A stretch of DNA of 33,039 nucleotides from Candidatus Altimarinota bacterium (GTDB lineage Bacteria > Patescibacteriota > Gracilibacteria > BD1-5 > UBA6164). Shown in pieces: positions 9,092-18,629 of the stretch. Position numbers and translations under genes: made by a program. The stretch's first letter is position 1; every line of letters begins with the position of its first letter. A model generated the notes under the pieces. That model made no database searches. It saw nothing but the letters and a program-made list of their open reading frames with translations, and was not told the DNA's origin. The stretch is from positions 1 through 33,039 of the forward strand of contig JANJUN010000014.1 of NCBI GenBank assembly GCA_024710565.1, given 5' to 3'.

Positions 9092-9203
9092 TTTTCCAAT
9101 AACATATTGAATATCTGAATAGTTTTCTTTAATAATTTTATAAAAAGAATTTATATATTTAGTTAGACCATTAGACAGTCAGTAGCTCCAATAGAAATTT
9201 GAT

Positions 9204-9231
9204 AAAAATAGGCTTATTTAAGCCTATTTTT
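9204..9231. terminator. Symmetric hairpin terminator
   Basis: AAAAATAGGCTTA and TAAGCCTATTTTT pair almost perfectly, with A and T tracts on both sides, so it can stop transcripts in either direction. It follows the zinc-ribbon gene. The 110 bases between that gene and the hairpin hold no gene I can support. Confidence 0.75.
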
Positions 9232-9306
9232 AGTTCTTATGGTTTTTGCAATTTTAAAACATATAGTTACACTATTACTATTATACTTTATTTTAATATT
9301 TTCACT

Positions 9307-9870
9307 ATGGCAGAGGTCTTTTGAAATCATAATAAATATATCAATGGAATTGATGTCAAAGGGGATAAAATTTCTGATGGATATAATGAAATTCAGATAA
9401 AAGAGAAAGCAAAAGAATATATTTTACAAAGAGTTCAAGAATGAATACCACAAGAAGAATATAAAAAATTATTACTAGATATAAAAAAACTTCTTGAAAG
9501 ACAAGATATAGAAAGACTTAATTTACAAGAAAAATTTGTAAAACAAAGAGAAATAACTATTTGAGAAACTTGAATAAATATTGAAAATGAAAAAAAATTA
9601 GAGATAGTTCAAAATATGATTTATAGTGAATTAAAAATAGATTGAAACCTTGAAAATAACACAAATACTAAAAAATTTATAAAATGAGTTGTCAATTGAC
9701 TTATTTTGAATAATATAGAATTAGTTGAAGAATTAATATCAAAATGAGTAGATGAGTTAGTATCAATGCTAAAAAATCTTTTCAATCTAGAAGTAATAAA
9801 AGAAATAATAAAAGATTTATCTTCATCATTTTGAGATATATTAAAAACATTTCAAAAACCTTATGAATAA
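9307..9870 (+). CDS. Hypothetical helical protein (187 aa)
   Basis: ATG 9307-9309 to TAA 9868-9870. The N-terminus MAEVFGNHNKYINGIDVKGD is followed by Lys/Glu/Ile-rich helices and a C-terminal amphipathic segment (VDELVSMLKNLFNLEVIKEI). It has no signal peptide and no clear membrane helix, and I recognise no family. The stop overlaps the next start (9863), so it is the first gene of an operon that ends at the terminator 10291-10324. Several glycines are TGA. Confidence 0.6.
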
Positions 9871-10117
9871 TCAAGAATTAATAGAATTTGATAAAGAAAC
9901 TCAAAGATTAAAAGATGAAATAGCTCAGCATTTATCTAAATTTCAAGATTTAGATTTATTATTTGAAAATGCTAGATGAGTTATAAAAAAATATTTTGAT
10001 GAACAAGATGAATATAAAGATATTGACTTATTTATACAATATTTAAAGGAAGAAGTAAAAAATTATATAAATTCTTTTTGAAAATCAAGAAAAGAGAAAA
10101 AAAATAATAAGAGATAG
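9863..10117 (+). CDS. Hypothetical helical protein, possibly the N-terminal part of a frameshifted gene
   Basis: ATG 9863-9865, overlapping the upstream gene by 8 bases, to TAG 10115-10117; 84 codons, helical and charged. The frame passes through a run of eight A (10097-10104) just before its stop. The overlapping frame 10071-10283 continues with similar helical sequence (RKEKKIIRDRLIFIEETY) if the reading shifts by one base at that run. Either the gene carries a true indel, or the ribosome or polymerase slips there. No family recognised. Confidence 0.5.
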
Positions 10118-10283
10118 ATTAATATTTATAGAAGAAACTTATAGTGAACTCATATATTTTTGAGAGTTTAATCCAGTACAAGCAAGAATAGAAAGATTAG
10201 CAAATCAAACTGAAGAAGAAAAAGAAATAGATAAACAAAGAGGATATTTTTGATGAATTATTTGAAAAATTATTGGGAAATAA
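10071..10283 (+). CDS. Continuation frame after an A8 run (third frame of the operon)
   Basis: The frame opens after TAA 10068-10070 and reads to TAA 10281-10283. It contains no ATG or GTG near its start; the only way to read it well is by a frame change from 9863-10117 at the A8 run 10097-10104. The sequence FNPVQARIERLANQTEEEKE is coding-like, and it ends in a Gly/Ile stretch that uses three TGA codons. I treat it as the C-terminal half of the preceding gene, not a separate one. Confidence 0.4.
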
Positions 10284-10290
10284 AAAATGT

Positions 10291-10324
10291 AAAAAAACTC
10301 AACGATATATCGTTGAGTTTTTTT
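10291..10324. terminator. Bidirectional hairpin terminator
   Basis: AAAAAAACTCAACGA and TCGTTGAGTTTTTTT form a perfect 15-bp stem with a 4-base loop. It stands between the convergent plus-strand operon (to 10283) and the minus-strand Cys-rich gene (stop at 10323). Confidence 0.85.
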
Positions 10325-11666
10325 AGTACAGTTCACAAGAGTTTGCGAAAATATAATATCCAGAATTACACGTTTGCACATAACAGGTTCCCCAATAATT
10401 TCAAAGCCAAGTTTGTCTTCCTAGTCCATTGGTAATACTACAAGTTTTTGTATTTGAAACACAGTATCCATTTTCTAAGTGTTCATTTGATGAACAAGAT
10501 TCATAACTATTTCTTATACAAGAACCTCCAGAGAGATAATATCCTGAATTACAAGAATCAGCATAACAACTTGCCCAATAACTTCCATTCCAGTTTTGTC
10601 TTCCGTATCCATTAGAAACAGAGCAAGAACGAGAATTTGAAACACAGTATCCATTTTCTAAGTGTTCATTTGATGAACAATTTTCATAGTAATTATTTCT
10701 TATACAAGAACCCCCAGAGAGGTAATATCCTGAATTACAAGAGTCAGCATAACAACTTGCCCAATAACTTCCATTCCAGTTTTGTCTTCCGTATCCATTA
10801 GAAACAGAGCAAGAACGAGAATTTGAAACACAGTATCCATTTTCTAAGTGTTCATTTGACGAACAAGTGTCATAGCTTTTTCTTAGACAATTTCCTCCAG
10901 AGAGATAATATCCTGAATGGCAAGACTCCGCATAACAACTTGACCGATATCATCCAGTCCAGTGTTGTCTTCCATATCCATTTGAGACGGTACAGCTGTT
11001 ATAATTTGAAACACATTTTCCATTTTCTAAATGTTCATTTCCAGCACAAGAACTATAATTATTTCTCAAGCAAGAATTATTGGAAATATAGTATCATTCA
11101 TTACATTGTTCTATATTACATTTTCCCCAGGTATATCCATCCCAATATTGATATCCATATCCATTATTTATAGAACATATTTTTTTGTTTGTTTTACTCG
11201 AAGAATCAGGAGTTGCTTTGATACATTCATCATCTTTATAAATATATCCGACAATACACTCTTTTTCTTCGATTCAAAAGAGCTCATTGAGAGTTGCTTC
11301 AGATGTAGTGAGGGTATTGATTTCTCTTTTTACTAAAGTATTTAAGTAATTGAGAGCATCTTTTTCAAATTTATTGGTTCTTGATTTTACGAGATTAGTA
11401 ATATTTTTAGATGCTTGAGTATAGATTTCTTTCTTTTTTATTGGACCAAATCTCTCTAATTTTTTCTTTATTTTTTCAAATTGAGTCTCAATGATTTTTA
11501 TATTTTGAGTTCCTATTGATGTTGGTTTTTTAATATCTACCGATACTTGAGGAACTACAAAAGTTTTATCAGGATTAAAAATATCATCAAATAAACTGGC
11601 TTGAACTCATGATAAAAATAAAAAATACACACAAAGAGCAAAAATTATTCAAAATCTTTTTTTCAT
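10323..11666 (-). CDS. Secreted Cys-rich repeat protein (447 aa)
   Basis: ATG 11664-11666 to TAA 10323-10325. A signal peptide (MKKRFGIIFALCVYFLFLSG) is followed by a helical Lys-rich region to about residue 140. The C-terminal 300 residues are about five tandem units of about 61 residues, each with 8 or so Cys: pattern NEHLENGYCVSN, SCSVSNGYGRQNW, SCYADSCNSGYYLSGG. The even Cys spacing suggests disulfide-linked, EGF- or TNFR-like modules outside the membrane. Two units are nearly identical at the DNA level, a sign of recent duplication. A surface adhesin or envelope protein is likely; no named family. Its terminator is shared at 10291-10324. Confidence 0.78.
10521..10892 (-). repeat. About 186-bp coding tandem repeats
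   Basis: Blocks beginning near 10521 and 10707 are nearly identical over 160 bases, and a more diverged copy begins near 10890. They encode the Cys-rich modules of the gene 10323-11666. High DNA identity indicates recent unit duplication or gene conversion. Confidence 0.75.
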
Positions 11667-11726
11667 ATTTGCTATAGGTTAATAATAAAGGTAAGATAGC
11701 ATTATATATGATTTTAAAAAAAGACA

Positions 11727-11759
11727 AATAAAAAACCAAGATTTTCTTGGTTTTTTATT
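11727..11759 (-). terminator. Hairpin terminator of the STAS gene
   Basis: AATAAAAAACCAAGA and TCTTGGTTTTTTATT form a perfect 15-bp stem with a 3-base loop. It overlaps the stop codon of the STAS gene (11758-11760) and separates it from the Cys-rich gene downstream. Confidence 0.8.
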
Positions 11760-12108
11760 AAGCGAGAGCTTCTATAGCTTGTTGAACGGTATCTACTGTT
11801 GGTATAATAGTTGTTATTCCTACTAATTCCAATACATCTTTTACTCATTCATCGCAATTTGAAATATACATTTGTCATTCATTTTCTTCTATATTTGAAT
11901 AAATATCAGCAATATATCCAATTGATTTTGAATTTAAATATTTTAAGTTTCCAAGATTAAAAATAATTTTTTTCCCAGCAAAACCTCAGATATCATCATA
12001 AATCGCTGTAAAAGTTTTATCAGCATTTGTTTCATCTAATTCTCAAGAGAATTCAAATATAATAATTCCATTTTGTTCTTTTTTATTTACTTCTACTAAA
12101 GTTTCCAT
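11758..12108 (-). CDS. STAS-domain protein, anti-sigma factor antagonist-like
   Basis: 116 codons from ATG 12106-12108 to TAA 11758-11760. The fold pattern is a beta strand IIIFEFSGELDETN, then KIIFNLGNLKYLNSKSIGYIADI. The NSKSIG segment matches the phosphorylatable Ser loop of SpoIIAA/RsbV proteins (Ser about residue 60). Such proteins are phosphorylated by a GHKL kinase and reactivated by a PP2C phosphatase. A PP2C of RsbU type is encoded 2.5 kb away (14607-15818), and a GHKL protein lies in the island, so a partner-switching pathway is plausible. No sigma factor is in the window. Confidence 0.82.
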
Positions 12109-12144
12109 ACAATGATTAAGTTATTAAATAATGTATACAAATGC

Positions 12145-12173
12145 ATTATATAATAAAATAACAAAAAAATCAA
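12145..12173 (-). promoter_or_regulatory. Promoter of the STAS gene
   Basis: On the minus strand TTGATT (12168-12173) and TATAAT (12145-12150) are separated by 17 bases and lie about 37 bases upstream of the ATG. Consensus match and position are the only evidence. Confidence 0.55.
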
Positions 12174-12209
12174 ATTTTTCATTCTTTTTTACTTTATTAT
12201 TTGTAATTT

Positions 12210-12608
12210 ATGGTTAGAAGATATTTTCTCTCAGAGATAAAAAATATTTCTTTGGATATTTTTCCAGGAGATATTATATTTTTGCATGGAGACTTAGCTT
12301 CTGGAAAAACAACTCTTTCGAAACATATTATTCAAAATATTTTATGAATTTCTCAGGAGGTAGTGAGTCCGACTTATACCTATTACAATAAATATGGAAA
12401 AAATATTTACCATTTTGATTTATATAGATTATCACATTATGATGAATTTTTTGCTATAGGATGAGAGGAAATATTAGAAAATCCTGAAAATATTTCTCTC
12501 GTCGAATGGCCAGAAATTATAGGAACATACTTTTCGCCAACCGTAGAAATATTTTTAAGAAAAACAGATGATGAGAATCAAAGAGAAATAGAAATTATAA
12601 GAAAATAA
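12210..12608 (+). CDS. tsaE: tRNA threonylcarbamoyladenosine biosynthesis ATPase TsaE
   Basis: 132 codons from ATG 12210-12212 to TAA 12606-12608. The P-loop GDLASGKTT lies at residues 27-35, preceded by PGDIIFLHG. SPTYTYYNKYG and IYHFDLYRL are TsaE signatures, and the C-terminal LVEWPEII completes the family pattern. TsaE hydrolyses ATP in the TsaB/D/E complex that makes t6A37 on tRNAs reading ANN codons. It is slightly shorter than usual (~150). Three TGA codons stand at Gly positions, including the GG of AIGGEEIL. The next gene is convergent and shares a terminator. Confidence 0.92.
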
Positions 12609-12635
12609 AAAACTGATGAAATCAGTTTTTTATTT
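12603..12635. terminator. Bidirectional terminator between tsaE and virB4-like gene
   Basis: AAATAAAAAACTGAT and ATCAGTTTTTTATTT form a perfect 15-bp stem with a GAA loop. It includes the stop codons of both convergent genes (12606-12608 plus strand, 12630-12632 minus strand). Confidence 0.88.
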
Positions 12636-14498
12636 GTTTGGATTTGTTGAAACAATTTGTTCTTCGTAATAACTCGCAATAACTTGAATTCAAACATGCT
12701 CACTTCCGGCAAAAAATAATCATTGTCATACTGCCGAATTCAGGAGAATATATTTTTCTTGATCGGTGATTTTAAATATATTTTGTAGAGCATCGATGGA
12801 TGCTGGTGATTGTTTGAGTAAAAGTTGGATAGATGAGTTGGTTACTATTGGTTTTCCATAACTACTTCAGAGGAAGTCTTCCACATCTTGAGTAATGGTA
12901 GTAACTCAGAGATTATATTTTCTGGCTCTTTTTACCAGTCAGAAGAGAAATTTTGCTGAATCTTCGTGTTGCATAATATTCCATGCTTCATCGATAACAA
13001 GAAGTCTTTTTTTATTCGAACTTCTTACTCTATTCCAAATATAAGAAAGTATGATGTACATAGCAGTTGGTCTCAAAATATCATCAAGATCTCTTACTGA
13101 AAATACTTGGAGTCATTCCTTTAGGCTGATATTGGTAAGTTCTGAAAACACTCAAGAAAATATTCAAGTAGTATATTTTTCTAATCTTTGAGTGAGATCA
13201 CGTGCTCCATCCATAGTTTCTAAAACACTGTAGAGATCTTTCATGGTTGGAATTTCTTTCCCTGTAATATCATCATCCTCCAGCGTAATTCATTTTAAAT
13301 TGTAAGTTACGATAATAGCTTTTTCCATGATAGACGCTTCATTTCCGTTTAATTTTCCAAGCATGAGATTCATCAGACCAAGTAAACTTACGATAGCGTC
13401 TCTGAGAAGATCCCCAGGGCGAATATCTTTATCTTTTACTCAAAGAGGGAGATCAAAAGGGTTGATTCTTTCTCTTGAATTCAGAGAAACATCAAGATAT
13501 GTTCCTCAAACAGTGTCAACAAGAGTTCTATACTCATTTTCTGGATCAATAACAATTACATCAGTTCCCATCATGAGACTTCTTAAGATTTCTAATTTTA
13601 CGGCAAACGATTTTCATCCTCATGATTTTGCAAATACACACATATTTGCATTTTCACTTTTAAATCTATCATACAAGATAAGAGAATTATTATGAGTATT
13701 TATTCCATATAAAATTCCATCATCATGTGAAAGAGTTGAACTTGAAAAAGGGAACGTAGTTGAAAGTCATCCAGTTGAAATATTTCTGTATACTCATAAT
13801 TCATCCCTCGCAAAAGGTCAGGTAGAAATAAATCATTGTTCTGCTCTTAAATATGATTGTTTTTGAAGTACATTTCTTCCTGCTAAAATAGTTTCTACAT
13901 CTTTCCCAATTTTATTGAGTTTTTCTTCATTTTCAGCATATAATGTGATATAAAGTCAGAAATGAAAGTATTTTTCTTGACCTCTGGTGAGTTTTTCTCT
14001 GAGTTCCTCAACGTCTTGAATTTGGGCGTTCAGTCCGGGATCATTTACGAGTCCTTTTTCAGCATTCATACTTCTTTCTGAGTTTAATTGAGTGAGTCTT
14101 TTTCTTAAGTATTTTTGTATGTAGGCACTATCAATGGGGTACACATATAAACTCATATCAAACTTTGTATCCCAATTGATAATAGGAGATAACCAGTTTC
14201 ATTCTAAGAAATTAGGGTAGGCATATACAAAAAAAGTTTTCGCAAAAACATTATTAATTTTTACTTTATCTGGAAAAACCTTCATATATGCAGGTGCTAT
14301 CATATCTTTGATATATGCAAGTGCTTCTTTATATTCTTTTTCAGCAGCAAGTATTTCTTTTTCTTCTTGTTTCGAAAGATTTTTTTCAGATTTTTTTTCA
14401 GGAGTAATTTCTTTTTTTACTTCAGATATTACTTCAAATCCAACCGTATCTCAAGAATATCTTTTTCCTACTAGTTGTTTTAAATTTTCATTTTGCAT
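12630..14498 (-). CDS. VirB4-like type IV secretion/conjugation ATPase
   Basis: 622 codons from ATG 14496-14498 to TAA 12630-12632. The N-terminal ~100 residues are Lys/Glu-rich; then a VirB4 N-domain (DTKFDMSLYVYPID). The Walker A motif FAKSGGGKSF is at about residues 290-300, VIVIDPENEY follows, and Walker B LLVIDEAWNIM is at about residue 500, with a sensor QDVEDFLGS after it. Two of the three glycines in GGGKS are TGA codons. VirB4 ATPases drive type IV secretion, and CPR genomes often keep a lone VirB4-like ATPase with little other T4SS machinery. No virB neighbours are seen here, so a role in DNA uptake or surface-structure assembly is only inferred. Confidence 0.88.
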
Positions 14499-14606
14499 AG
14501 CTATAATCTTAGTAATATTATGGGTATTTTATAAAAAAAATATATTTTTTAAAGTTTTCATTTCTTTACAATTATACGTATAGTGGTAAAAAACACTATG
14601 ATTTAT

Positions 14607-15818
14607 CTATTCCCAATCCCATTCGGTAATAAAATCTTTAGAAATATTTTCAGGAAAATCATTTTCTGGAGGAGTTTCTCATGTATAATGAGCAACTACA
14701 AGAGTTATATCATCAAATTGTTTATATTTATATCACAAAAATTTAGAGAGTTCGATGGTAATATTATTAAACACTCATCTGGCAGTTTTTATTCCTAATC
14801 AAGGAATGTTTGGGGAATTTTCAATCGATTCTATCAATCTTTGTTCTCAAAACATAACTTCATTTCCATCTTTGAGTCTTCTATTTAAACTTTCCGTAAT
14901 TCCATCTGTATAGAGTATAACAATATCATTTTTTTCAAATTTAATTTCTTGTTCTTTGAGAATTTTATGAATATTTTTTGTCATTCCAAGCGCTAATCAT
15001 CCGGATTTTATTTTAAAACATTTTTTTAAAGAGTGTTTATAAATGATAAGATATTCATGTCCAGCTCATGTCATGAAAAGTCTTTTTTCTCTTTCATTCC
15101 ATCTGAGAAGTAACATCGTCATTAAAATATTTGATTTTACACGAGGCTTGAGGATTTCGTTGGTATTGGCTAAGATTTCATTTCATTTTTTAAATACTTT
15201 GGAAAATCAACTTACCAGAGCGTTTACCATCACCATTACAAATCCTGCCCCTACTCCATGACCAGTTGCGTCTCATACGTAAATATAATAATTATCATCT
15301 CATGCAATGATATCATAACTATCTCATCCGATCTCTCACGCTGGTTTTGATTTTGCAATTACTTGAAGAGACGGAATATTTTCTTGTTTTTTATTGAGAA
15401 GCTTTTCTTGAAGTTCAGTAGCGAGTTGTACTTCTCATTTAATCGCTTTTCCAGAAATAAATTCTTCTTTTATATTTTTTAAAGCATTTAGTACGGTGTC
15501 AAAAAACTTTAAAATAAAACTAATATTTGGGTTAATGTAGTTGGTATTTATGTTAATTTTTTCTCATTTACTTTTTCAACTCATAAAGTTGATGATGTGT
15601 TTTTGAAGTTCATCAATAGGTTTTTTATAAGCGTTACTTATAATAATACTAATAAGAAAAGACTCAATAAGTAACACTAAAACAATCCATATAAATAATG
15701 AACTTCAAAAGATTTTGTTTGTCTCATCAACAAAAAAAACAAACCCAATATTTGATAAAATAATGAGGGTAATGAGCAAATTGATTCACAAGTCAAAATA
15801 TTTTTTTGTGTATTTCAT
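14607..15818 (-). CDS. Membrane PP2C (SpoIIE/RsbU-type) serine phosphatase
   Basis: 403 codons from ATG 15816-15818 to TAG 14607-14609. Two hydrophobic segments (about residues 10-30 and 38-60) anchor a HAMP-like/coiled-coil linker, then a PP2C domain: GEVQLATELQEKLL, DDNYYIYVGDATGHGVGAG with metal-binding Asp, LFMTGAGHEYL, and DIVILYTDGITES. This is the RsbU/SpoIIE layout, which dephosphorylates a STAS anti-sigma antagonist. A candidate substrate, the STAS protein, is at 11758-12108 on the same strand. The signal sensed is unknown. The 108 bases downstream (14499-14606) hold no gene. Confidence 0.87.
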
Positions 15819-16098
15819 AGTACAAATTTAATAAGATTTTTTTTCATTATACCATAAAAAAAATATTTTTGCAAAGTTTTTAACACTAATTTAAAACTAA
15901 AATTGAAAAACCATTCTTTTATAAATATAATCTGTAAGTATTTTTGTTTCTTTTTTGAAGTATATAATAGTTTTTTCTCTTAGAATAAAGAAAAAAAATG
16001 TACAAAAAAATAGAACACTGAAATAAAAAAATAATAATTCATACTATAAATAGAAAGTATGAAACAATGAAAAAATATTTATTATTAAATAATAGTTT
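15819..16098. other. Intergenic region between the divergent PP2C and ftsA genes
   Basis: About 280 AT-rich bases. It should hold promoters for both genes; TATAAT at 15963-15968 is a candidate -10 for ftsA without a good -35. A hairpin TTCATACT (16038-16045) / AGTATGAA (16056-16063) lies 35 bases before the ftsA ATG and may sit in its leader. I see no RNA gene. Confidence 0.4.
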
Positions 16099-17334
16099 AT
16101 GAGTATTGAAAATGCTATTACCTGCATAGATATCGGGAGTTCTAAGATAAGAACGGTGATATGAACTTTTGGTGGAGAGGATAATAGTCACTTACATATA
16201 TTATGAGTTTGAATTTCTGATTCAAATGCTATCAGAAAATGAAATATTCTTGATATGGAAGAGTTTAAAGCAAATATTGATAAATCTTTAGAGGAAGCAG
16301 AAAAAATGGCATGAGAACAAGTTTCAGGTGCTTTTATATCTTTTAATTCTTCTTCTTTTGATGTAGTAGACAATAAAGGAATTATTGCAATTTCATGAGA
16401 AGAAATTGGACCTTCTGATATAGAAAGAGTTCTTGATATGGCAAAAAATGGTATGGGACTACCGAATAGAGAAGTTTTAAAAGTAATTCCAGATAATTTT
16501 GTCGTTGATTTAGAGGAGGGGATAAAATCTCCGATCTGAATGAGTGCTAGAAAACTCGAAGTGAGAGCCAATATATTTTCTATTAGTACGAATGTTTTAA
16601 ATAACATTAGAAAATCTATCGAAGATGTAGGGATTGAAGTGTATGATGTTTTTCCAAACTTAATATCAGCACCAGAATGAGTACTTACTAAAAGACAAAA
16701 AGAATTGGGAGTGATATGTATTGATATCTGAGCTTCTACAACAGGAATTACTGTATATGAAGAAGGAAGTTTGAAATTTTCAAAAATTATTCCTATAGGA
16801 TGAGATAGCGTTACCAACGATATTGCTTTATGAGTTAGAACTTCTATTGATACTGCAGAAAAATTAAAATTAGAATTTTGACAACTTTCTCTTGATAAAG
16901 TAGAAAATTTTAAAGATATAGAGATTGATCTGTCAAATGTTTCAAAATGAGAAGATGGAGTTGTCTCTGAATTATATCTTTCAAAAATAATCACTGCAAG
17001 ATATGAAGAAATATTATTCTTCATTAGAGAAGAATTAAGAAAGATAGGAAGAGATGGAATGCTTCCAGAATGAGCTGTTTTTGTTGGGGCAGGATCAAAA
17101 ATGAAGGGATTAGTAGAACTTTCAAAAGATGTTTTAAGATTACCAGTGGTAATTTGAATACCAACTATTGATGATTTTGTTTCTGATACTTCAGTAAATG
17201 ATCCATCTTTTGCTTGAGTTTTATGAACTATTATTATAGCAAATAAATACAGAGATGCCAGAAGTACTATTTCATTTAACTTTTGATCTATTTTTGGATC
17301 TATTACGAAAGTACTCAAAAAACTTTTACCTTAA
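16099..17334 (+). CDS. ftsA: Cell division protein FtsA
   Basis: 411 codons from ATG 16099-16101 to TAA 17332-17334, close to the usual ~420. The actin-fold phosphate-1 motif CIDIGSSKIRTVIG is at residues 9-22. The 1C subdomain follows (VIPDNFVVDLEEGIKSPIG), then phosphate-2 CIDIGASTTGITVY and the adenosine motif VFVGAGSKMKGL. FtsA tethers FtsZ to the membrane with a C-terminal amphipathic helix; the end here (ITKVLKKLLP) fits. It is followed 24 bases later by ftsZ. About two dozen TGA codons stand for glycine. A long serine-rich open frame on the opposite strand is an artefact of this. Confidence 0.93.
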
Positions 17335-17358
17335 TAATTATTATTTAATTTTATATAT

Positions 17359-18534
17359 ATGATTAAAAAAGACGAGAAACTAAAAAGACTTTTATCTGGA
17401 AATGCAATATCTGGTCCAGAAGAAATAAGAGTTGGAAATTATATTTCACCTATAGCAAACATTAAAGTTGTATGAGTATGAGGAGGTTGAGGAAATGCAG
17501 TAAATAGAATGATCGAAGCTTCTTTAGAATGAGTAGAGTTTTTGGCAGTAAATACTGACTCTCAAGCTTTATATAGTTCTTTAGCAGAAAGAAAAATTAA
17601 TATCTGAAGAGCTACTACTGGCGGACTTGGAGCTGGAGCAAATCCAGATATGGGGAAAAAAGCCGCTGAAGAATCATCAGAAGAAATTAAAGCTGCGTTA
17701 GAAGGAGCTGATATGGTATTTATTACTTGTTGACTTGGTGGAGGAACCGGTTCTTGAGCTGCACCAGTTATTGCTGAAATTGCAAAATGACTTTGAGCAC
17801 TTACTGTTTGAGTAGTAACAAAACCATTTTCATTTGAAGGACAATCAAGATCAGGAAAAGCACTCGATGCTTATAATGCTTTGAGAGAAAAGGTTGATAC
17901 ACTCATTACCATTCCAAATGATAGAATTCTTACTATTATTGATAAAAAAACTCCACTTTTAGATGCTTTTTCTATTGTTGATGAGGTATTAAGAGAATGA
18001 GTGCAATGAGTTTCTGATCTCATTACACAACCAGGACTTATCAATGTAGATTTTGCCGATGTAAAATCAGTTATGAAAAATGCTGGGTCTGCTTTGATGG
18101 GAATCTGATATGGTTCTGGTGAAAATAGAGCAGTAGAAGCAGCAAGAGCTGCTATTGATTCCCCACTTTTAGAATTATCAATTGCCGGAGCAAAAGGATT
18201 ATTATTCAATATTACTTGAGGAACAGATTTAAGTATGTTCGAAGTAGACGAGGCGGCAAAAATCATTACAGAATCAGTTGATAGAGATGCAAATATTATT
18301 TTTGGTACGACTATCAATGATAGCTATACATGAGAATTAAAAATTACGGTAGTAGCAACTGGATTTGATGAAGAATCAAATAAAAATTTTCAAACCGTGG
18401 CACAAACTTCAAAAGTTTCTCCTTTCGGAAGAAAAACACTTTGAGACTCAAAACCTCAAGTTTCTTCACAAAGAATGGAACAAAAAGAAGCAGATGATTT
18501 AGATGTTCCTGCTTTTTTGAGAAAGAAGATTTAA
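17359..18534 (+). CDS. ftsZ: Cell division protein FtsZ
   Basis: 391 codons from ATG 17359-17361 to TAA 18532-18534. The GTP-binding N-domain has VGVGGGGGNAVNRM (about 38-51), AVNTDSQAL and the tubulin signature GLGGGTGSGAAP (about 124-135). The T7-loop region reads [11 protein letters not shown] with catalytic Asp residues. The C-terminal partner-binding peptide [11 protein letters not shown] is intact. FtsZ polymerises with GTP into the division ring; FtsA binds this tail. Glycines of the nucleotide motifs are encoded partly by TGA, direct evidence for UGA = Gly. Confidence 0.96.
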
Positions 18535-18538
18535 AAAT

Positions 18539-18604
18539 TTGATTTTCTTGAAAAATATATATAATAAAAATGAAAAGACGAGGATTTGTAAAAATTCTCG
18601 TCTT
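18539..18604 (+). promoter_or_regulatory. nusA promoter and leader hairpin
   Basis: TTGATT (18539-18544) and TATAAT (18560-18565) lie right after ftsZ. A stem AAGACGAG / CTCGTCTT (18575-18582 / 18597-18604) forms at the presumed 5' end of the transcript. It is followed by A/T-rich sequence and the nusA ATG at 18630. It could be an attenuator or a 5' stabilising hairpin. An in-frame ATG at 18570 lies inside this element and is unlikely to be the start. Confidence 0.45.
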
Positions 18605-18629
18605 AATTTATAATAATAATTATTTTCTT

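Noticed and set aside
9077-9200. Minus-strand frame encoding about 38 residues (GLSNGLTKYINSFYKIIKEN), considered as a transposase remnant
   Set aside because: No start codon, no convincing family motif, and it overlaps the zinc-ribbon gene end and a terminator.
10521-10892. Regular repeats considered as a CRISPR array
   Set aside because: Units are 186 bp, nearly identical throughout with no variable spacers, and they encode protein modules in frame.
10823-11336. Two plus-strand frames of about 100 codons
   Set aside because: They are antisense to the Cys-rich secreted protein, whose signal peptide and repeats are coherent.
13800-13815. ATCCCTCGC resembling the tRNA-Gly(UCA) 3' end, considered as an attachment site
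   Set aside because: Only about seven bases match and they lie inside the virB4-like coding sequence.
16188-17318. A 376-codon Ser-rich open frame on the minus strand, the longest frame in the window under the standard code
   Set aside because: It is antisense to ftsA. TGA codons in ftsA read as TCA (Ser) on the other strand, which removes stops and makes a false frame.
17871-18317. 148-codon minus-strand frame
   Set aside because: Antisense shadow of ftsZ, which is clear on the plus strand.
18570-18629. Upstream in-frame ATG for nusA at 18570
   Set aside because: It lies within a leader hairpin and would add 20 residues not seen in NusA; the ATG at 18630 fits the family.
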